Positions 23,429 to 29,838 of a DNA stretch of 30,989 nucleotides are shown here, piece by piece (the first letter of the stretch is position 1; every line of letters begins with the position of its first letter). The translations under genes were made by a program, and so were the position numbers. The notes beneath the pieces were generated by a model. That model saw only the letters and a list, made by a program, of their open reading frames with translations, was not told where the DNA came from and made no database searches. Source of the DNA: Ruminococcaceae bacterium UBA1320 (GTDB lineage: Bacteria; Bacillota; Clostridia; Oscillospirales; Ethanoligenentaceae); assembly GCA_002306975.1 (NCBI GenBank), contig DBTI01000267.1, positions 1-30,989 on the forward strand, written 5' to 3'.

Positions 23429-24259
23429 TCAGCTTACGCCTGCGAGCTGTTTTAAAGATTCCTTTATATGCTCAGCCACATTTTCCGGCAGTTCCAAAAG
23501 CAACAGATGGCCTCTGTCAAAATAAAGCTTTAACTTTGCGTGCTTAATTGTATCCGCCATCAAATGCTGCATTTCAACTGTAGCTATTGTGTCGGCATCA
23601 CCGGAAACGATTTCAGTAGGAAATTTAATATTCGCTATTTTTGAACGAATGTCAAAACGGTTAAGCGCATCAATATCTACCATGCAAGTATCCAAGGAGG
23701 ACGAATATAAGCTGACGTTGTCCAAAATTCGTTTTTTAACCTCGGGAGGAGTACTTTGGGTAAAAGCGCCGGAAAATATTTCATATAGATTAAATTGATC
23801 CTTGGGTATTTTGGGAAATATCCACATGGGTGAACTGCTCAAAGGCACAACTTTTCTTAGCGCCAGAGTGCCCGCCAAAGCCAAGAGCATTGAAATAGAT
23901 CCCCCCATAGACCAGCCGACCAAAATAATGTCCTTATGGATTTCGCCCTTTTCAAGCAGTTTATGTATAAAAAGTTCCATTGCATTGGCATAGCCTTCAA
24001 CCTTTTGCTGAGGAGCACCGGTAGATTTACCATGGGCAGGCAAATCTACAAGAACGCATTGATAGTCTGTAAAATGGCAGGCAAGAGGACGCATCGTTTC
24101 ACAGTCAACAAAAGCCCCATGAATAAATATGATGGTTGATTCCTCATGCTTTTTTGGCTGTGCGGAATAATGGATTGTTCCATACTCTGTTTTTAAATAC
24201 TTGTCCGAGAAATCAGTGCAGTTGATGTGTGCGCATTCATTAATTTGATCTGTTGACAT
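23429..24259 (-). CDS. Alpha/beta hydrolase
   Basis: This 276-residue soluble hydrolase has an oxyanion region 'FIHGAF' (45-50), nucleophile elbow 'GWSMGG' with Ser117, probable acid in 'SGDADT' (Asp221 or Asp223) and His251 in 'DRGHLLLLE'. The N-terminal 20 residues hold two Cys and one His (Cys9, His11, Cys14), unusual for the family. AAGGAGG is the ribosome site. The gene converges on the KAS III-like gene; if they cooperate it could release or degrade the acyl product. The substrate is unknown. Confidence 0.88.
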   Translation of the reverse strand: MSTDQINECAHINCTDFSDKYLKTEYGTIHYSAQPKKHEESTIIFIHGAFVDCETMRPLACHFTDYQCVLVDLPAHGKSTGAPQQKVEGYANAMELFIHKLLEKGEIHKDIILVGWSMGGSISMLLALAGTLALRKVVPLSSSPMWIFPKIPKDQFNLYEIFSGAFTQSTPPEVKKRILDNVSLYSSSLDTCMVDIDALNRFDIRSKIANIKFPTEIVSGDADTIATVEMQHLMADTIKHAKLKLYFDRGHLLLLELPENVAEHIKESLKQLAGVS

Positions 24260-24312
24260 TTGAATTCCTCCTTAATTAAATTCAAGCTTATTACAGTAAT
24301 TGTTATGGTTAT

Positions 24313-24341
24313 ATTATACCATTTTTACTTTATGAATTCAG
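24313..24341 (-). promoter_or_regulatory. Promoter of the hydrolase gene (extended -10)
   Basis: On the minus strand CTGAAT, a 17 bp spacer and TATAAT (plus 24313-24318) preceded by TGG, an extended -10 that compensates for the weak -35. Confidence 0.55.
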
Positions 24342-24518
24342 CATGATAATTAAAGTTTTATGTAATATATTACACAAAAAAACAGTGGAGGCTTATCTGT
24401 TGTGATAGATAAGTATTGCTGTCAACTCAATGTTAAGCAAATGATTTTCGGTTTACAAAAAACTTTTTACGTACAGGTTTTGGGGCAGACCTGACGCTTG
24501 CGGAGGCAAACTCGTGGA

Positions 24519-24560
24519 GCAATGAAAGAGAGCGGCATATAAACCGCTCTCTTTCATTGC
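24519..24560. repeat. Perfect 17-bp hairpin between hydrolase and PIN genes
   Basis: GCAATGAAAGAGAGCGG (24519-24535) pairs with its exact complement at 24544-24560 around an 8-base loop. Neither side has a long T run, so it is an imperfect terminator at best. It lies 88 bp beyond the PIN gene stop. The remaining 24342-24648 stretch has only one other hairpin (CTTATCT/AGATAAG, 24392-24413) and no gene. Confidence 0.7.
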
Positions 24561-24648
24561 TTCATTCTAAATTTATTAAGGTGTATATTATTTTGAAAAT
24601 TCTATATGCCGCAGTCGCATGATCGACCTTTCTGATTTCGTAACACGA

Positions 24649-25224
24649 TTAACAGTTCTGCAATATCTGCGGATTCGCCGTGTAGATGTCCGTATTAACA
24701 AAATCATTTACATAGTCGGCATCATCCGTAATGATTGCGAGATTATTCCGATTGCAGTAATCCAATAGATAGTAATCAAAAAAATCGCAGTTGTGGTTTG
24801 TAAATTCCCGTATGAAAGATTCGATCGTTGAATTTTCAACAGTCAGGGATTCAATTGAGACACAGGGAATATTGGAAAGCTGTTTTAAAATAAGCTGCGC
24901 CTCGGTCTGCACCATGATCCGCTGTTCCGATAGCTGCCGGAACCTCTTCACACTGAGATTTTTACCGTGCAGGTTGTTGTAAATATCACACTCGTTTTTC
25001 TCAATAAAGTGCAGCATTTCGTTGATATTCAGTGTGGTTACGACAAGCCTGTTTTCATTTGAAATCAGGGATTGTATAAATTCAGGATATACCGTTTTCT
25101 GATAAGCTCGGGTTATGGCACACCGGCTGTAAAATGCCCAGAGTAAAATATGTGTATCAAGCGCAAACGATCTGTCCTGTGTGGGCAGAGGTGTTGATTT
25201 TGTAATGTCGTAAATTTGATGCAT
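24649..25224 (-). CDS. PIN-domain protein, probable ribonuclease effector
   Basis: This 191-residue protein has the acidic residues expected of a PIN nuclease in the right order: Asp23 in 'FALDTHILLW', Glu69 in 'LNINEML', Asp150 in 'CDFFDYYLLDYC' and Asp167/168 in 'AIITDDADY'. PIN domains are Mg/Mn-dependent RNases, often toxins. No VapB-like DNA-binding antitoxin gene is adjacent. Instead it is the last gene of an operon with a STAS-like protein (11 bp gap) and a GHKL ATPase, suggesting control by protein partner switching. GAGGG lies shortly before the ATG. Confidence 0.78.
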   Translation of the reverse strand: MHQIYDITKSTPLPTQDRSFALDTHILLWAFYSRCAITRAYQKTVYPEFIQSLISNENRLVVTTLNINEMLHFIEKNECDIYNNLHGKNLSVKRFRQLSEQRIMVQTEAQLILKQLSNIPCVSIESLTVENSTIESFIREFTNHNCDFFDYYLLDYCNRNNLAIITDDADYVNDFVNTDIYTANPQILQNC

Positions 25225-25235
25225 ATAAGTTACCC

Positions 25236-25583
25236 TCAGGAATTGTCAATGTTGGATGTGGTTACTTCGACAATTTTCCGCAGGTTGCCATATTGTTCAT
25301 AAATCGCTTTTGCATTTTCAAATGAGTGGATATAGGTCTCCATGCCTAAATCGGATATGTTGACGACATGAATCAACTCGTCACATTTTTTAGGGGATAG
25401 TGTCATGATAAGATGACCAATGCTGGCATTGAAAAACATGGTGGCGAAAAGAGATATTCCGGAAAAATCGAGTGTGACTGCCTCATCTTTTTTAAGTGTC
25501 TCTTCGATAGCAGCCCTTAATTTCAACCCGTCTGTTTCTGTCAGCGCCATAACAGTGATGTCACGTGCGTTTATTGTTTGCAT
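25236..25583 (-). CDS. STAS-like (DUF4325-type) small protein
   Basis: The 115-residue product follows the pattern of STAS-like proteins: 'EAVTLDFSGISLFATMFFNASIGHL' at about residues 34-58, where anti-anti-sigma factors have the DxSG segment with a phosphorylatable Ser; here 'LDFSGI' is followed by 'FATMFFNAS'. It sits between the GHKL ATPase (16 bp gap) and the PIN gene (11 bp gap), with AGGGGGA as ribosome site. The pair recalls SpoIIAB/SpoIIAA. It may link the ATPase to the nuclease. The molecular role is inferred. Confidence 0.75.
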   Translation of the reverse strand: MQTINARDITVMALTETDGLKLRAAIEETLKKDEAVTLDFSGISLFATMFFNASIGHLIMTLSPKKCDELIHVVNISDLGMETYIHSFENAKAIYEQYGNLRKIVEVTTSNIDNS

Positions 25584-25599
25584 CAGTAATTCCCCCTAA

Positions 25600-26466
25600 T
25601 CAAGTCATTTGATAAATATGGCTGTTGTCTGCGTGAATATTCATACTGAAGATAGTCCCGACGATCGGGTTCTTTAATTTATAAAATTTGCGGATATTTT
25701 CTCCGATTTTGCAATAGGCGTCATTGCTTACCACGTCAATCCTGCCGTGATTAAGACGGGCAAAGCTCTCAAGCAGATTGAGCCCGGCACCACGCGGATA
25801 ATCGACAATGCCGTTGAGTGTGGAATGAGTTTTATCGAATGCCCATTCCATCGCTTTTTCGCTGCTTAAAGGTGCGGGGAGATATTGGTTGACATTGGTG
25901 CAGATGCCGATCCCTGCGTCATATACAGAAAAGGAGAACATGTTGGCACGATTGATGAAGCCGCAGCAGAACACGCCTATGTCGCTTTTCCCATGTTCAA
26001 AGGAATTTGAAAAGATTTCTGTGAATTTGGAAACAAGCTGATTGCGAAGAGCTCGGTTTAAACGCACAGGAGCGCAGTTCAAAATCTTTTCTACCGTTGT
26101 GTAGGTGTCTTCGATTCTGCGAAACCGGTTAAAAGGAATTGTAGAGTTTCTCGAGCTCAGTTGTGAATTGTCTTTTGAGGAATAATATCGGCCTGAAATG
26201 CCCGACTGCTTTAAAAATTGACATAACCTGAAATTGCCGATGTCATACCGGATGACCACTTCTTTTCCGTATTTGTCCCCCAGATACAGTGAGGATGCGA
26301 TGAGCACGGCAAAGGAAGGGTGCATATACTCGTATTTGCTCAAATCAATTTCAATTTTATCATACATTCCTGAGATTATGGCCCGGTGGAGCAGACCGAA
26401 CTGCTCATAGGACGGTTTCCCCTGGTACATGACCGGGCTCAGGTGGAAAACATAAGGGCTTTCCAT
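25600..26466 (-). CDS. GHKL ATPase with N-terminal STAS-like region
   Basis: In 288 residues the N-terminal part (about 35-95, 'KIEIDLSKYEYMHPSFAVLIA') looks STAS-like. The C-terminal half is a Bergerat-fold ATP-binding domain: N box with Glu150, Asn154 and His158 ('EIFSNSFEHG'), G1 box 'DAGIGI' with Asp183, and G2 box 'RGAGLNLL' (225-232). There is no phosphoacceptor His domain or membrane segment, so it resembles anti-sigma-type kinases or GHKL switches rather than a sensor kinase. GGGAGG precedes the ATG. It is the first gene of a three-gene operon with the STAS-like and PIN genes. Confidence 0.85.
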   Translation of the reverse strand: MESPYVFHLSPVMYQGKPSYEQFGLLHRAIISGMYDKIEIDLSKYEYMHPSFAVLIASSLYLGDKYGKEVVIRYDIGNFRLCQFLKQSGISGRYYSSKDNSQLSSRNSTIPFNRFRRIEDTYTTVEKILNCAPVRLNRALRNQLVSKFTEIFSNSFEHGKSDIGVFCCGFINRANMFSFSVYDAGIGICTNVNQYLPAPLSSEKAMEWAFDKTHSTLNGIVDYPRGAGLNLLESFARLNHGRIDVVSNDAYCKIGENIRKFYKLKNPIVGTIFSMNIHADNSHIYQMT

Positions 26467-26517
26467 GAAAACCTCCCTTTCGCCGACTGAAATTTGTGTC
26501 TGTACTGTCTATTTATA

Positions 26518-26545
26518 ATTATAAGTAAAATTCCGAAAACTACAA
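26518..26545 (-). promoter_or_regulatory. Promoter of the GHKL-STAS-PIN operon
   Basis: On the minus strand TTGTAG (plus 26540-26545), 16 bp and TATAAT (plus 26518-26523), about 50 bp before the GHKL start codon. Confidence 0.6.
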
Positions 26546-26645
26546 GTACTATGGACGAAATTCTGTGAATTTGATCAAAATTTTGAATATTTTCAAGATT
26601 TGTATTGCAAGTAGTATAAAAGTATGATAATCTATTCATGACAAA

Positions 26646-26821
26646 ACGTTATGAAACATTATAGTAACAAGTTACAATTTTCGAATATACTTGACGTAAC
26701 AATACATAACGTGATAATATTGAGTAAAACCATGAATAATTTGTTTGCAAAAATTGCATTTCATGAAAAAGGCAATAAAAAAGACCCGAATCTGTTTTTC
26801 AGCAGATCCGAATCTTTCTAA
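26646..26821 (+). promoter_or_regulatory. Palindrome-rich region with a plus-strand promoter and a possible 29-aa ORF
   Basis: ACGTTATG (26646-26653) is complementary to CATAACGT (26705-26712), and GTAAC-aa-GTTAC is a perfect palindrome at 26664-26675. TTGACG (26691-26696) with TAATAT (26715-26720, 18 bp) or GATAAT (26713-26718, 16 bp) makes a promoter. Downstream, ATG 26732 opens 29 codons to TAA 26821 with no good ribosome site, running across the minus-strand terminator of the HTH gene. It could instead give a short RNA. Confidence 0.35.
26774..26816 (-). terminator. Terminator of the XRE regulator gene
   Basis: Minus-strand arms of 14 bases (plus 26803-26816 and 26781-26794) pair throughout when G-U pairs are allowed, followed by TTTTTTATTG. 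Plus-strand RNA would have A-C mismatches, so the hairpin is strand-specific. Confidence 0.8.
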
Positions 26822-26841
26822 CTATTATTCAATCTAAATTA

Positions 26842-27204
26842 TTACTTAAATTTTTGATTCTTTTGCGTTTCGACATTATCAGTATTATGCCGGTATTCAA
26901 TATATCGCATAATTTCCTGCTTAGATTGGTTTGACAACGAACGGTACCTTTCCACAAGATAATATTCATCAGCGGAAAGCTGGCTGTTTCCTTTCTTAGA
27001 ACTCGAATCGGAAATAGTCAGAGTATCCATTTGAATATCCAAAGCAGTGCACATTTTAATCACAGTCTCAACCGCCATACCCTTGATCCCGGCTTTAAGC
27101 CCGCTTTTTACAGTAGAATAGGGGATATCGGCCGCGATTGAAAATTGACGGATGCTTTTATATTTTTCATTTATCAGTTTAAGAATAAGCTCAGTACTAT
27201 CCAT
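26842..27204 (-). CDS. XRE-family (Cro/CI-type) transcriptional regulator
   Basis: This 120-residue protein has a helix-turn-helix at about residues 17-48 ('SIRQFSIAADIPYSTVKSGL', then 'KGMAVETVIKMCTALDI'). A short C-terminal region includes 'YYLVERYRSLSNQSKQEIMRYIE', common in Clostridial XRE repressors. It is divergent from a second small HTH gene, with about 190 bp of palindrome-rich DNA between them, and has its own promoter and terminator. It most likely represses the consensus promoter opposite and possibly itself through AACTTTG-N10-CAAAGTT. Link to the nitrogenase genes downstream is unproven. Confidence 0.85.
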   Translation of the reverse strand: MDSTELILKLINEKYKSIRQFSIAADIPYSTVKSGLKAGIKGMAVETVIKMCTALDIQMDTLTISDSSSKKGNSQLSADEYYLVERYRSLSNQSKQEIMRYIEYRHNTDNVETQKNQKFK

Positions 27205-27236
27205 ACAGTTACATCAATCCTTTGCATTCTAATGTG

Positions 27237-27265
27237 ATAATAGCATGAAAATCATAATTAGTAAA
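27237..27265 (-). promoter_or_regulatory. Promoter of the XRE regulator gene
   Basis: On the minus strand TTTACT (plus 27260-27265), 17 bp and TATTAT (plus 27237-27242). An inverted repeat AACTTTG/CAAAGTT (27280-27303) lies just upstream and is a candidate operator. Confidence 0.55.
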
Positions 27266-27324
27266 GGTTTTTGTCATATAACTTTGACGCATTTGACAAA
27301 GTTAACAAAAACCCGGCGAACTAT

Positions 27325-27378
27325 TTGACATTAGACTAAATACAGTCTATAATACAAATACAGACTAAATAAAGTCTA
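27325..27378 (+). promoter_or_regulatory. Full-consensus promoter with two matching operator palindromes
   Basis: TTGACA (27325-27330), exactly 17 bp, TATAAT (27348-27353). The spacer is filled by the palindrome TAGACT-N6-AGTCTA (27332-27349). A near copy, CAGACT-N6-AGTCTA (27361-27378), covers the transcription start. Copies are 29 bp apart. A bound repressor would block a very strong promoter; the divergent XRE protein is the obvious candidate. Confidence 0.8.
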
Positions 27379-27392
27379 AAGAGGTGAGGCTG

Positions 27393-27635
27393 GTGTGCTA
27401 TATAAATCTCAAAAAAGAGATGCGACGAAAAAGCGTAGCCCAAAGGGACATAGCAAGGATACTTGGTATGGATGAAATTATGGCAGCTCAAAAAATCAAC
27501 TCACAGCGGTCTTTTACCTTGGAAGAAGCCGAAAAGATTCAATCAGAGTTTTTCCCGGATACAGAGATTACATACCTTTTTCAAGTAAAAAGCATAGAAA
27601 GTTCCCAACAAGGGCGTTCGGAATCACACAAGTGA
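27393..27635 (+). CDS. Small HTH (Cro-like) DNA-binding protein
   Basis: The start is taken as GTG 27393, eight bases after GAGG; the GTG at 27384 lies in the ribosome site. The 80-residue product has a helix-turn-helix near residues 9-45 ('RKSVAQRDIARILGMDEIMA', then 'QKINSQRSFTLEEAEKIQSEF'). It lies behind a consensus promoter with two palindromic operators and opposite an XRE regulator, like a Cro/CI pair. No phage structural genes are nearby. Its targets may include the downstream transporter and nitrogenase genes, which is inference. Confidence 0.72.
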   Translation: MCYINLKKEMRRKSVAQRDIARILGMDEIMAAQKINSQRSFTLEEAEKIQSEFFPDTEITYLFQVKSIESSQQGRSESHK

Positions 27636-27689
27636 TTTGCGGCGTTTTTTTATTTTACGGACAGAATAGTGCAGTAAAAGGCCAAAGAA

Positions 27690-27732
27690 GCCCTTTTTAG
27701 GATTAACCTGAAAAGTGGCATTTTTTATTTTT
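27690..27732 (+). terminator. First terminator hairpin in the fecCD leader
   Basis: GCC plus CTTTTTAGG (27690-27701) pairs with CCTGAAAAG, a bulged T, and GGC (27707-27719) around loop ATTAA, followed by TTTTTTATTTTTT. It lies 55 bp after the small HTH gene and probably terminates it. Confidence 0.8.
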
Positions 27733-27751
27733 TGACAGCTTAAGGTCGATG

Positions 27752-27796
27752 GAGCCCTTTCTCAGATAGCATCTGAGGAATGGCTCTTTTATTTTT
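27752..27796 (+). terminator. Second terminator hairpin, possible attenuator before the permease gene
   Basis: GAGCC (27752-27756) pairs with GGCTC (27782-27786), and inside it CTCAGAT (27761-27767) pairs with ATCTGAG (27771-27777). TTTTATTTTTT follows. Only 19 bp separate it from the permease start codon, leaving no room for a promoter downstream. Confidence 0.8.
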
Positions 27797-27815
27797 TAGG
27801 AAAGCTGGTGAGGGA

Positions 27816-28898
27816 ATGAATACGCAGGAACAGATTTCGCGGCTGCCGTTTACAGACGCCATATTAATCAAAAAAGCAAAAAAAAAATGGACGATTCCTG
27901 TAATAATGGCACTGAGCCTGCTTTTGATTACCGTCTTTGTGCTTTCCCTGAATCTTGGAAGGTATGGAATACCGCTTCACCAGATTGTCTCCGTTTTCGC
28001 GGATAAAATTTTCGGGCTGCCGATCAGTTACCCCAAGACACTGGACGCAGTGCTTTTCAATATCCGGATTCCAAGAATCCTGACCGCAATTTTAGTAGGC
28101 TGGGCGCTTGCCGCTTCAGGAGCGGCTTATCAGGGGCTTTTCAAAAACCCCATGGTATCGCCGGACATCCTGGGCGCGTCAGCCGGATCGGGCTTCGGAG
28201 CAGCCATTGCGATTTTATTGTCTTTCAGCACGGTAGAGATACAGGCGTCTGCCTTCCTGTTTGGGCTGCTTGCTGTTTTCCTGTCTTATTCCCTGAGCAG
28301 GACAATCGGAAAGAACAGCGACATGGTTCTGATCCTGGTGCTCACCGGTATGGTTGTTGAAACGTTGTTCTCATCCCTTACCTCAGTTACAAAATATGTG
28401 GCGGATCCCGACAGCAAGCTGCCGGAAATCACCTTTTGGCTGATGGGAAGCCTTTCAAAAATTCTTGGCATGACAGATGTAATCAAACTTCTGATTCCGG
28501 TCGTAATCGGTACTGTTCCGCTGCTTCTGTTTCGCTGGCAGCTTAATGTTCTTTCTTTCGGCGAGGAGGAAGCAAAAGCGCTTGGCATTGACACAAGAAA
28601 AGTCAGGCTTATTGTAATTCTCAGTTCCACGCTGCTTACGGCTTCCGCCATCTCGGTAAGCGGAATGGTCGGTTGGATCGGCTTGGTGGTTCCCCATATA
28701 GCGCGAATGATTGTCGGCCCCGATTACCGAAAACTGATGCCGGTATCCATGCTTATCGGTGGGATATTCCTTCTGATGACTGACGATGTGGCGCGAACCG
28801 CGCTTGCGATTGAAATACCGCTCGGCATACTGACAGCGCTGATTGGCGCCCCGTTCTTTTTGATTCTGCTGCTCAAAGGAAAGAAGGGATGGATATGA
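27816..28898 (+). CDS. FecCD/BtuC-family ABC transporter permease
   Basis: The start is taken at ATG 27816; the in-frame ATG at 27780 lies within a terminator stem. The 360-residue protein has about ten membrane helices and the family motifs: 'RIPRILTAILVGWALAASGAAYQGLFKNPMVSPDILGASAG' spans about residues 86-126, and 'GWIGLVVPHIAR' near 290 is the ATPase coupling region. Such permeases import iron-siderophores, cobalamin, or molybdate/tungstate (MolB). Next to anfH a metal supply role (iron, or molybdate) is attractive. No substrate-binding protein gene is adjacent. Confidence 0.92.
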   Translation: MNTQEQISRLPFTDAILIKKAKKKWTIPVIMALSLLLITVFVLSLNLGRYGIPLHQIVSVFADKIFGLPISYPKTLDAVLFNIRIPRILTAILVGWALAASGAAYQGLFKNPMVSPDILGASAGSGFGAAIAILLSFSTVEIQASAFLFGLLAVFLSYSLSRTIGKNSDMVLILVLTGMVVETLFSSLTSVTKYVADPDSKLPEITFWLMGSLSKILGMTDVIKLLIPVVIGTVPLLLFRWQLNVLSFGEEEAKALGIDTRKVRLIVILSSTLLTASAISVSGMVGWIGLVVPHIARMIVGPDYRKLMPVSMLIGGIFLLMTDDVARTALAIEIPLGILTALIGAPFFLILLLKGKKGWI

Positions 28899-29680
28899 GG
28901 CTTGAAGTAAAAGACGCGGCCTGTGGCTACGGCTTGAAAACAGTGATTCAGGGAATATCCTTCGATATCTCTTCCGGAGACATTCTGTGCCTGCTCGGCC
29001 CAAACGGAGTAGGAAAAACAACATTTTTCAAGACACTGCTTGGTTTTCTAAAGTTGAAAAGCGGAGAAATCCGGCTCAATGACCGAGATATAAAAACATT
29101 TTCACAAAAAGAGAGAGCGAGAAGCATCGGTTATGTGCCGCAGGCTCACACCCCGCCGTTTCCATTCACGGTGCTTCAGGTGGTGCTGATGGGCAGAACA
29201 GCTCACCTTGGTTCTTTCGCTTCTCCCTCAAGAAAAGACGTGAATCTTGCCGATGAAACACTTGAAATGCTCGGCATTTCTTTCCTTCGTGACCGTATCT
29301 ATACGGAAATCAGCGGAGGTGAACGACAGATGGTGCTGATTGCGCGGGCGCTCACACAGCAGCCCGAAGTCCTTGTGATGGATGAGCCGACTTCAAACCT
29401 TGATTTCGGCAATCAGATAAGGGTGCTCAACAGAATTAGGCAGCTTGCTGCGTCAGGCCTTGGCGTAGTGATGACCTCGCATTTTCCCGACCACGCTTTT
29501 CTGTGTGCGTCAAAAGTGGCGCTGATGCAGCGCAGCAATGTTTTTAAATATGGAACTGTTGACGAGGTGGTCACAGAAGAAAATCTCCGCAGCGCTTACG
29601 GCGTTGATGTCCGCATTACCAGTACAAACGACGGAGAAAACGGTATCTTAAAAGCCTGTATCCCCGTTATGACAGCATGA
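28895..29680 (+). CDS. FecE/BtuD-family ABC transporter ATPase
   Basis: ATG 28895 overlaps the permease stop (ATGA); ATG 28889 is also possible. The protein of 261 residues has Walker A 'GPNGVGKTT', Q-loop 'VPQAHTPP', signature 'ISGGERQMVLIARAL', Walker B 'VLVMDEPTSNLDFG' and switch 'MTSHFPDH'. 'DHAFLCASKVALMQ' and the following segment fit the iron-complex/cobalamin/molybdate (FecE, BtuD, MolC) group. It forms an importer with the preceding permease. The nitrogenase Fe protein gene starts 158 bp further on, with its own promoter, so co-expression is possible but not obligatory. Confidence 0.92.
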   Translation: MRLEVKDAACGYGLKTVIQGISFDISSGDILCLLGPNGVGKTTFFKTLLGFLKLKSGEIRLNDRDIKTFSQKERARSIGYVPQAHTPPFPFTVLQVVLMGRTAHLGSFASPSRKDVNLADETLEMLGISFLRDRIYTEISGGERQMVLIARALTQQPEVLVMDEPTSNLDFGNQIRVLNRIRQLAASGLGVVMTSHFPDHAFLCASKVALMQRSNVFKYGTVDEVVTEENLRSAYGVDVRITSTNDGENGILKACIPVMTA

Positions 29681-29697
29681 TTGAATTACTGTTCTAA

Positions 29698-29803
29698 TTT
29701 GCCTGTACATGGTTTTTACCTGCTCTTGTCTGATGTTTGGAAAGGGATTTGCCTTTTCCGAACGCAGGCAAACCTTACATCAGGTATTTATCCTTTATAT
29801 AAA
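29698..29803 (+). promoter_or_regulatory. anfH promoter with nested inverted repeats
   Basis: TTACAT (29775-29780), 17 bp, TATAAA (29798-29803) is a probable promoter. Upstream and overlapping it are TTTGCCTG (29698-29705) with CAGGCAAA (29765-29772), CTGATGT (29730-29736) with ACATCAG (29777-29783), and TACCTG (29717-29722) with CAGGTA (29781-29786). The last two compete for the same bases, which include the -35 box. They may be operators for nitrogen or metal regulators. Confidence 0.45.
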
Positions 29804-29838
29804 TACATTATTTTTTTCATTGAAAGGGGTATTTCAAA

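Noticed and set aside
26842..27635. Prophage immunity region
   Set aside because: The two HTH genes have a Cro/CI arrangement, but no integrase, replication or structural phage genes are present on either side.
27780..27815. Upstream ATG of the FecCD permease
   Set aside because: It lies inside a terminator stem and adds residues not typical of the family; ATG 27816 was preferred.
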